Source of the DNA: Secundilactobacillus mixtipabuli
GTDB lineage: Bacteria; Bacillota; Bacilli; Lactobacillales; Lactobacillaceae
NCBI RefSeq assembly: GCF_002217925.1
Contig: NZ_BCMF01000005.1
Location: forward strand, 186,001 to 250,000
Length of the DNA: 64,000 bases
Reading direction: 5' to 3'
Below the pieces are notes generated by a model. That model saw only the letters and a program-made list of their open reading frames with translations. It ran no database searches and was not told where the DNA came from. Numbering within the stretch: the first letter of the stretch is position 1; every line of letters starts with the position of its first letter. Positions 44,011 to 50,879 of this stretch are shown piece by piece. The translations under genes were made by a program, and so were the position numbers.

Positions 44011-44793
44011 TTATTTGGCCGAATTTGACGATTTATCACTCAATTGCATATCACTATTATAGTACCTTGGATAAGCCAAATAGCAGGCAATCACACTGCC
44101 GATACTGGTAGCTGCTAGCAACATGAAGGTTACCATAATCTGATACATGATGGCTTTGGTGGGATCAACGCCGGCGAAAATCAAGCCGGACATCATCCCG
44201 GGAAGACTAACGATTCCCACCGTTTTAGCCGAATCAATCGTGGGCGCCATACCCGTCCGAATCGCCATTTGAACGATGTGAGCAGAAGCTTGTTTTAAAT
44301 TAGCACCCAACGCTAAGCGTTCCAAGACGCCCTGCCGCTGATCGTGAAAACTGGTGTTCATACTGCGGTAGGCCAAACCGATGGCCACCATTGCGTTACT
44401 GGCAATCATCCCTGACACTGGCACAATCTGACTAGGCGTAAAGCGCACCGCACCAGCTAGAACGAGCAGCAAAATCGTTACCAACGTTGACGTTGCGATG
44501 GCCAGCAGACTGATGATAAACGCATGGGGAATACCATCTGCCCGTTTGTTGGCGTTTAACGCCGCGTTGAAAATAATGATCGCTACCATCAATCCTGTGA
44601 GCCAGATGCGGTCGATTTTAATGATATAAGTCAGTACATAGCCAACGATTGTCAGCTGAATAACCGCCCGGATCACCCCAATAATCATATCGCGTTCCAG
44701 ACCAATTTTTTCCTTCAGATTAATCACTAAAGCAATAACGACCAGTACAACCGCAAATGCCAGCGCGGTGGGACTAACGATTAAATTATTCAT
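44011..44793 (-). CDS. fetB: ABC exporter permease (FetB/UPF0014)
   Basis: A 260-residue membrane protein with about seven helices, of the UPF0014/FetB (YbbM) family. Typical stretches are RAVIQLTIVGYVL (near 42), PVSGMIASNAMVAIGLAYRSM and SLPGMMSGLIFAGVDPTKAIMYQ. With FetA it forms an exporter linked to iron and peroxide tolerance in E. coli. I start it at ATG 44793, whose codon overlaps the end of fetA by 8 bp, instead of at 44820. Confidence 0.86.
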   Translation of the reverse strand: MNNLIVSPTALAFAVVLVVIALVINLKEKIGLERDMIIGVIRAVIQLTIVGYVLTYIIKIDRIWLTGLMVAIIIFNAALNANKRADGIPHAFIISLLAIATSTLVTILLLVLAGAVRFTPSQIVPVSGMIASNAMVAIGLAYRSMNTSFHDQRQGVLERLALGANLKQASAHIVQMAIRTGMAPTIDSAKTVGIVSLPGMMSGLIFAGVDPTKAIMYQIMVTFMLLAATSIGSVIACYLAYPRYYNSDMQLSDKSSNSAK

Positions 44794-45442
44794 GAGTGGG
44801 CACCTCGATTCTACCGTCACGAATTCTCAGCAGATCATCCGCTGCTGCAATTTCCGTTTCGTCATGGGTCACCGATAAAACGGTCACGCCACTTTCACGG
44901 TAGGACTGAATTAGCCGGTGAACCACACCCTTGGTATCCACATCCAGCCCCGCTGAAATTTCATCCAGCAGCAACACTTGGGGCTTAAATAGAAGGTTCC
45001 GGACTAACGCAACGCGCTGCTTTTCACCACCAGATAATTCGATGATTGGCTGATCTAGCATTTCAGCCGTCAGTTCCACTGAGTCTAAAGCAGCAAGTGC
45101 TTTTTGCTCATCAAAATTTTGACCGCGAATTTCAAATGGAAAAGCCAAGTTATCGCGAACAGTCTCCCCAAAAAGTGTCGGCTGCTGAAAGCAGTACGAG
45201 ACTTGTTGCCGATAAAGCGGCTTAGGGTACGTGGATTGGTCTTTGCCATTAAACATCACGGTACCTGATGTCGGTGTCAGCAAAGTTGCTAATAACCGCA
45301 GAAAAGTGCTTTTACCAGAGCCGGATGGCCCGGCAATCGTCAAGTTAGCGCCTTTAGCAATTTGAACTGTCATATCATGCAAAATCTGATTTTTGCCATT
45401 CTTATAACCTAATCCCTGAACATCAAAAATTGGTTCTGTCAT
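44786..45442 (-). CDS. fetA: ABC exporter ATP-binding protein (FetA-like)
   Basis: ATPase of 218 residues. Walker A GPSGSGKST (about 36-44), Q-loop CFQQPTLFG, signature LSGGEKQRVAL and Walker B VLLLDEISAGLD are all intact, followed by the switch His in SVTHDE. It energises the FetB permease encoded directly downstream with overlapping codons. Three ATG codons are consecutive; the third (45442) has the best distance to GGGGG. Confidence 0.87.
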   Translation of the reverse strand: MTEPIFDVQGLGYKNGKNQILHDMTVQIAKGANLTIAGPSGSGKSTFLRLLATLLTPTSGTVMFNGKDQSTYPKPLYRQQVSYCFQQPTLFGETVRDNLAFPFEIRGQNFDEQKALAALDSVELTAEMLDQPIIELSGGEKQRVALVRNLLFKPQVLLLDEISAGLDVDTKGVVHRLIQSYRESGVTVLSVTHDETEIAAADDLLRIRDGRIEVPTHE

Positions 45443-45565
45443 CATCATTCCCCCATCAATTCTATTGAGTTAAGTTTAGCTTAGAAAGCCCTTTTTTGCT
45501 AGCAACTCGTCGTTTGGACAACAGCATGATCCGGCTTTCAATTAAATATTCATAGTAGAAACCAT

Positions 45566-45598
45566 AAAAATGGCACGTTCAGTTGAACGTGCCATTTT
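45566..45598. terminator. Symmetric terminator after the MucBP gene
   Basis: Perfect 15-bp stem AAAATGGCACGTTCA / TGAACGTGCCATTTT with a 2-nt loop and T residues, 37 bp beyond the stop codon of the minus-strand gene. Confidence 0.85.
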
Positions 45599-45635
45599 AC
45601 TACTAACTTATCTTATCTTAGTATCTTTGAAGACA

Positions 45636-48524
45636 TTAATCACGACGTTTCTTTTCAACTCCTAAAAGACCAAATAGTGATATTAATGCAGCGCCAAGTA
45701 CGCTAAGAGCGCCAGTAGCTGTTTCATTGGTTTGAGGCAATTGACCACTCTTCTTTGTAACAGCTGAAGCAACTGTACCAGTGGCGTTACTTACACCGGA
45801 TTGCGTCCCTTGAGCAGCACTAGCCGTTGTGACGACACCAGATTGAACTGATGATTGACCTTCAGTCTTCACTACGCCACCCTGGCTGATCCCAGTTTCA
45901 ACGGTGGTCTTGCCACCCTTTTCTGTTGGTGGAGTTGGGACTTTATTGTCAGTCGTTACGTTGGTTGTGCCGTCATGCTTTGACGGAGTTGGCACTTTTC
46001 CAAGTTCGTCGGTAGGCGGAGTTGGCTGTTCATCCTGACTGGTAGGCGGAACAACTACCGGTGGCAGTTTTGCATAGTTAACTGTCACGCTCTCATTGGT
46101 TGGCATACCCGTTGTTGCAGGTAACCCTTCTTGTGCCACTACGGTAGCTGGGTTGCCATCAATAGTAGCTGAGTAACCCGGAATAGTTGGGATCACGTAT
46201 TGATCGTAACCATTTTGAGGCGTGTAAACTGACTTCCCAGTTACCTCATTAGTCAGCTTCTTGTACCAAACCGTCTGAGTCACTGGGTTCATGTTCACAC
46301 TGCCATCCGAGCTGGTAAAGTTGATGACTCGAGTCACTGGAACATAGTTAATATCACTTTTTGGCGTGTAAACGTAGTAAACGATTCTGTGCATGGCATC
46401 GTAAGTACCGGTTGGCTGGCCGTACACTTTATTAAGTTCATAACCCTTTTTGTCGAGCACGGGTTGATAAGCTTTGTTGACCACGCCGGTGTCGTAATTT
46501 CCAGACGGCAAGATACCTTTATCAGGATCAAAATCACCATAGGACTCCTGTTTAAGCACTTGACCAGTAGAAGCATCCAGAAAGACAACTTCAACGGGTT
46601 GATTAGGAATGTAATCTGCCAGTGGTGTTAAACCTTGCGCTAAGTTGCCATCACCGTTATTGGTACCCACTGTACCAGTCAATGTGTAATTAGCGTATTG
46701 ATTGACCACGTGACCATTAATTGTCGTTGCTGCACCAATAATCGGTTTCGTCGCAGTAATTTCAGGAAGCTTGTCATGAGTATAGGTGGCGCCTGAGATA
46801 TCAAAATCATTGACCTTGCCAGATACATTACCCAATTCACTAGCTTTGGTAATGGTATCTGCTAGGTATGTCGCTCCGGGATTTGGATCAGTGGTCGTCT
46901 TCTTATAGTAGATATTTAAAGTAACTGGATTGCCACCAGTTTCATCAATTGACTTAAAGCCAGTTCCCTTCAATGCATTTGCCGCCTGAGTGGCTTGTTC
47001 ATCATACGTATATCCATCAAACGTTGGTTCATAATCAAAATTATAGTTAGCATCCCCGCTAATCAAGCCAACCGGATCCTGTGCATCATATTCAATTTGA
47101 AAAATAACGTCGGCTGGCTCATTCTCGTTGACATAATTAATCAAGACGGGCGCTAATTTCTCATAATAAGCTTTAATCGTCTTTTCCTGACCTACTGGTA
47201 CAAAACTGAGGTCGGTCGTATCACCATTGCCCACAAATTTGTAACCAGCAATTTCAGCCTGCGCAACTTTGCTAGGCACTTTCAACTGACTGAGTTCAGT
47301 CGTAGATGCTGTTGTTTGAGCCGTGTAACTGCCATTAATTTGAGTTGGCGTACCAGGAATTGAAGAGTACCCACTGTTGAATACGAGCGGTTGATTTGTA
47401 TCCTTATCCACATAGTCAACTGTAACCTGACCCGTGACTGTTCTAACTGGTGTTGTTTGGGTGTGCGTTGTAGTTGGCCCTGTCGTCGTTGTTTTAGCAG
47501 GCGTAAGATTCTTATAAAGTGCTGTAATGACCTTATTATCTGCCACTGGCGCAAAGTTTAATGTATCACCATCAGCCAATTTATCAAATGAATAACCCGT
47601 GATTAAGGGCTCAGCAAGGTCCTCCTTAACTTTTACTTTAGTGACTAACCCCGATTCAATCTTTGTCGTAGCGGTATAGTCATCCGCAATTTTCGCTTGA
47701 GTATCTTCATCGACATACTGAACTGTGACCTGCCCTGTCACTGCTTTAACTGGTGTTGTTGCTTGCGTCGTGGTTGGCCCTGTCGTCGTTGTTTTAGCAG
47801 GCGTAAGATTCTTATAAAGCGCTGTAATGACCTTATTATCTGCCACTGGCGCAAAGTTTAATGTATCACCATCAGCCAATTTATCAAACGAATAACCCGT
47901 GATTAAGGGCTCAGCGAAGTCTTCCTTAACTTTCGCTTTTGTCACTAGTCCTGATTCAATCTTTGTCGTGGCGGTATAGTCATCTGCAATTTTCGCTTGA
48001 GTATCTTCATCGACATACTGAACTGTGACCTGCCCTGTCACTGCAGTTTGTGGGGTTGGTGCTGATACTGCCGTTACAACTTGTGGCTGCCCTGTTTGAG
48101 CATACTGATAACTAGCTGCTGACTTAGCCTGATTAATTTGACTACTGTTTGCGCTACCTAAATTCGTGACTTTAGGTACAGTATTAGCAGAATTGCCACT
48201 TGTTGACTTAGCTATACTTGAATCATGATTGACAGCCGCAGCCTTAGCTGACACTGGTGCGGTCACACCGTCATTCTTAGTTTGAACACTGTTTTCACTG
48301 GTAGTATTGTCCACCGTAGCCGTTGTGTTTGTCGTGGTCGCAGTTGGTGCTACCTGCGCACTGGCTACGGGTACCCCCATTAACGTCGTCATACCAAGAG
48401 CCACGGTCGTAATCCCTGCAGCAATCCAAAATTTGCCGGCCTTATACATTTTAACATGATGCACCAATTTTGCCTCATCCTGAAGCAGACTCTGATGCTT
48501 TTCATTTACTTCATCAAACTTCAT
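45636..48524 (-). CDS. MucBP-repeat LPXTG surface protein 1
   Basis: A 962-residue wall-anchored protein. VKMYKAGKFWIAAGITTVAL is the KxYKxGKxW signal peptide, cleaved near ASAQV. The shared motif TNLGSANSSQINQAKSAAS follows, then two nearly identical 100-residue MucBP-like repeats starting VTGQVTVQYVDEDTQ, a third divergent repeat, a large non-repeated region (about 470-820) with QPVEVVFLDASTGQVL, a Pro/Thr stalk and LPQTNETATG with a membrane helix and KKRRD. MucBP repeats bind mucin or related glycans in characterised proteins. Start ATG follows GGGGGGAG. Confidence 0.9.
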   Translation of the reverse strand: MKFDEVNEKHQSLLQDEAKLVHHVKMYKAGKFWIAAGITTVALGMTTLMGVPVASAQVAPTATTTNTTATVDNTTSENSVQTKNDGVTAPVSAKAAAVNHDSSIAKSTSGNSANTVPKVTNLGSANSSQINQAKSAASYQYAQTGQPQVVTAVSAPTPQTAVTGQVTVQYVDEDTQAKIADDYTATTKIESGLVTKAKVKEDFAEPLITGYSFDKLADGDTLNFAPVADNKVITALYKNLTPAKTTTTGPTTTQATTPVKAVTGQVTVQYVDEDTQAKIADDYTATTKIESGLVTKVKVKEDLAEPLITGYSFDKLADGDTLNFAPVADNKVITALYKNLTPAKTTTTGPTTTHTQTTPVRTVTGQVTVDYVDKDTNQPLVFNSGYSSIPGTPTQINGSYTAQTTASTTELSQLKVPSKVAQAEIAGYKFVGNGDTTDLSFVPVGQEKTIKAYYEKLAPVLINYVNENEPADVIFQIEYDAQDPVGLISGDANYNFDYEPTFDGYTYDEQATQAANALKGTGFKSIDETGGNPVTLNIYYKKTTTDPNPGATYLADTITKASELGNVSGKVNDFDISGATYTHDKLPEITATKPIIGAATTINGHVVNQYANYTLTGTVGTNNGDGNLAQGLTPLADYIPNQPVEVVFLDASTGQVLKQESYGDFDPDKGILPSGNYDTGVVNKAYQPVLDKKGYELNKVYGQPTGTYDAMHRIVYYVYTPKSDINYVPVTRVINFTSSDGSVNMNPVTQTVWYKKLTNEVTGKSVYTPQNGYDQYVIPTIPGYSATIDGNPATVVAQEGLPATTGMPTNESVTVNYAKLPPVVVPPTSQDEQPTPPTDELGKVPTPSKHDGTTNVTTDNKVPTPPTEKGGKTTVETGISQGGVVKTEGQSSVQSGVVTTASAAQGTQSGVSNATGTVASAVTKKSGQLPQTNETATGALSVLGAALISLFGLLGVEKKRRD
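47443..48042 (-). repeat. Two 300-bp direct repeats in MucBP protein 1
   Basis: Copies 47743-48042 and 47443-47742, exactly 300 bp apart (for example ATCTTCATCGACATACTGAA at 47703 and 48003). Each encodes one 100-residue MucBP unit; only scattered third-position changes and a few residues differ (KAKVKEDFAEP versus KVKVKEDLAEP). The degree of identity suggests recent duplication or gene conversion. Confidence 0.85.
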
Positions 48525-48846
48525 ATTTCTCCCCCCTAGAGTAATAGACAACATAGAATCAACTAAATGAAATTGTTCAGCTCAGAAGTCATGTATGATT
48601 GAAGTGATTTATCAGTCGATTGGTCCTTCATTGCACCCCTGCAAACCAGTCAGCTAAATAAAAATGATATTTTTACAACCATTGTGAATAATTAATCAAC
48701 TTCTGATCACCTACATTGTAATACATTTATGGCAAAATGGAAGGGGGTAAACTAATAAAATCTAACCGTTTTGAACTTTTTGCACAAATAACATTTTGCT
48801 TATCTTGAAACCCACGTAAATCTAAAATAACATTCAATAACCGGCC
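48525..48846. other. AT-rich intergenic stretch between surface gene and unknown gene
   Basis: About 320 bp without an open frame. It must hold the promoter of the MucBP gene (a minus-strand TACAAT lies near 48715-48722, with no good -35) and the end of the unknown gene transcript, but I find no clear terminator hairpin. Confidence 0.4.
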
Positions 48847-49494
48847 TTAATCGCCCACATTGACTAACCACGCGTCACAATTCCAATACTGTTTTAGGGT
48901 TGATGATCCCGTAATGACACCTTGCATATAAAGCTGTTTTAAATTGAAGAAAAATAGTGGTGAAGCTGTTGAGAACTGTTTCATAACTTCCCTAATGACT
49001 TGGTATTCTTCAGCCGCTAAGTGTACCAGCTGTTTTTGATGTGTCTTTAGATGTGCGACACCAGCTGTACTCACCAGCAGATTACTGCTCCACACAATTT
49101 GCTTGATTATTCCGAAGCCATTCTCTTTTGCGTCTCGAATAAGTACGTCAGTTGAACCACCAGCATTAATAAAGTTTGTGAACCAAAAAGCATACCGATT
49201 GCGGAGAAAAATATTATGTGGCGGCAGCAGTCGTAGTTGCCGTATGTAGGCGGTTATTGCCACTGCCCGTTGGCCTAATGCGCGCTGAATAACGGTGAGG
49301 TGTTCTAACGTCTGCTCATAGATTGTCAGATTGGCCTGACCGCTAAAGAAATCAGCTTCCCCATCTGCCGGCACCGACATAAGAGTTAATATAGCGCGAT
49401 TAGTTAGCCCCAATTGCGCTTGAATCGTCTGTATAGCTTCTAATAACTTTGAAGCATTCCGCGTTGCTTGCTCCTCCCAATCAGCTTGAGTCAT
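48847..49494 (-). CDS. Hypothetical protein between two surface-protein genes
   Basis: A 215-residue soluble protein that I do not recognise. It is largely helical, with ASKLLEAIQTIQAQLGLTNRA at the N-terminus (cut), a basic aromatic stretch LRNRYAFWFTNFINAGG around 98-114, and a hydrophobic C-terminal region SPLFFFNLKQLYMQG. No signal peptide or clear membrane segment. The ribosome site GAAAGAAG is weak. Codon choice (more A/T) and odd composition differ somewhat from the housekeeping genes around it. Position between two MucBP paralogues is suggestive but proves nothing. Confidence 0.55.
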   Translation of the reverse strand: MTQADWEEQATRNASKLLEAIQTIQAQLGLTNRAILTLMSVPADGEADFFSGQANLTIYEQTLEHLTVIQRALGQRAVAITAYIRQLRLLPPHNIFLRNRYAFWFTNFINAGGSTDVLIRDAKENGFGIIKQIVWSSNLLVSTAGVAHLKTHQKQLVHLAAEEYQVIREVMKQFSTASPLFFFNLKQLYMQGVITGSSTLKQYWNCDAWLVNVGD

Positions 49495-49707
49495 TTAATC
49501 AGCTTCTTTCTTACTTATCCCTATTAAAGCTTCAGTCAAACTCACTATATCATACTCACTCGGAATAGATTGTAGCTGCATCACACGCGCCTCATTAAAA
49601 TGTCTAGCCACTCTCATTATAGATGAGAAATCCTTCCAATTTTAATCAATTATTTATCAAACAAATTAGTTATTTTATACCATTTTTGCCTAAATAGGCC
49701 ATATTCT

Positions 49708-49737
49708 TTGACCCCAAAACAGCTGCTCAATTATACT
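49708..49737 (+). promoter_or_regulatory. Promoter of the hydroxyacyl-CoA dehydrogenase gene
   Basis: -35 TTGACC (49708-49713) and -10 TATACT (49732-49737) with 18-bp spacing, about 40 bp before the start codon. Confidence 0.55.
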
Positions 49738-49780
49738 TGATATAGTCAAAAGTATGATTTAAATAAAAGGAGACCTGATT

Positions 49781-50683
49781 ATGACAAGCATGAATAACGT
49801 AACTGTAGCCGGATCCGGCGTTTTAGGCAGTCAAATTGCCTACCAATGCGCTTACCGCGGCAAGCATGTCACCGTCTACGACATCAACGACCAAGCCATT
49901 GAGAAAGCCAAGTCTCGTATTGCGGGACTTGAGACCAGTTATCACCGTGATTTAGGGACTTCGCCACAGGCTTTTGCTGAAGGGCTATCACGAATTTCGT
50001 ATACCACCGACCTAAAAGCAGCTACTGAAAATGCTGATATCATCATCGAATCAGTCCCCGAAAAGCCACAGATCAAACACGATTTTTACGTTCAATTATC
50101 GACGATTGCACCAGCTAAAACCATTTTTGCCAGCAACTCCTCCACATTAGTTCCCAGTCAGTTCATGGCAGATACTGGTCGGCCGGCGCAGTTTTTGAAT
50201 CTCCATTTTGCCAATGAAGTCTGGAAGAATAATACTGCGGAGATTATGGGTTCACCGAAAACGGACCCAAAAGTCTATGATGAAGTGGTTGAATTTGCTA
50301 AAGAAATCGGAATGCTGCCTATCAAGCTAAAGAAGGAACAGCCCCGCTACATTCTCAATTCGATTCTCGACCCTTACCTGGATGCTGGTTTAACGCTATG
50401 GGCAAAGGGCGTCGCAGATCCTCACACGATTGACCAGACCTGGATGAAAGCAACTGGTGCACCAATGGGTCCCTTCGCGGTCATGGATCACGTTGGTTTG
50501 CGAACCGAATATAATATCCATTCAGTACTCGCTCAAGAATCTAACAATGCCGATCTAATCAAAGCGATGTCAATGATCAAATCCATGATTGATGATGGCC
50601 ATCTCGGCGTTGAGTCTGGTGAAGGCTTCTACACGTATCCCAGCCCGCTCTATGAGCAAAAGTCATTTTTAACGGTTAACTAA
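49781..50683 (+). CDS. 3-hydroxyacyl-CoA dehydrogenase family protein
   Basis: NAD-dependent L-3-hydroxyacyl-CoA dehydrogenase fold, 300 residues. The Rossmann motif is VAGSGVLGSQIAYQCAYRG (9-27), followed by ESVPEK, SNSSTLVPSQF and HFANEVWKNNTAEI with the catalytic His (about 148), then a C-terminal helical domain with DQTWMKATGAPMGPFAVMDHVG. Lactobacilli lack beta-oxidation, so the substrate may be another hydroxy acid or its CoA ester. AAAGGAG precedes the ATG with ideal spacing. Monocistronic. Confidence 0.85.
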   Translation: MTSMNNVTVAGSGVLGSQIAYQCAYRGKHVTVYDINDQAIEKAKSRIAGLETSYHRDLGTSPQAFAEGLSRISYTTDLKAATENADIIIESVPEKPQIKHDFYVQLSTIAPAKTIFASNSSTLVPSQFMADTGRPAQFLNLHFANEVWKNNTAEIMGSPKTDPKVYDEVVEFAKEIGMLPIKLKKEQPRYILNSILDPYLDAGLTLWAKGVADPHTIDQTWMKATGAPMGPFAVMDHVGLRTEYNIHSVLAQESNNADLIKAMSMIKSMIDDGHLGVESGEGFYTYPSPLYEQKSFLTVN

Positions 50684-50780
50684 GTTGAATCCCATAATTT
50701 CAATCATTGACCACTACGACTTTATCCTGCAAATTGGGCTGGCTCAAATTTGATATAGGTGTGTACAAATAAATTGATAC

Positions 50781-50815
50781 AAAAAGAGGCCGAATTTTTT
50801 TCAGCCTCTTTTTTT
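50781..50815. terminator. Bidirectional terminator
   Basis: Stem AAAAAGAGGC / GCCTCTTTTT with a T-rich loop and long T run, between convergent genes. Confidence 0.8.
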
Positions 50816-50879
50816 GATTACTTTTAAGTGAGCTTAACCCGTTTTGAGGACAGATTGTTAAAATTCCTCGCCGAGATAA

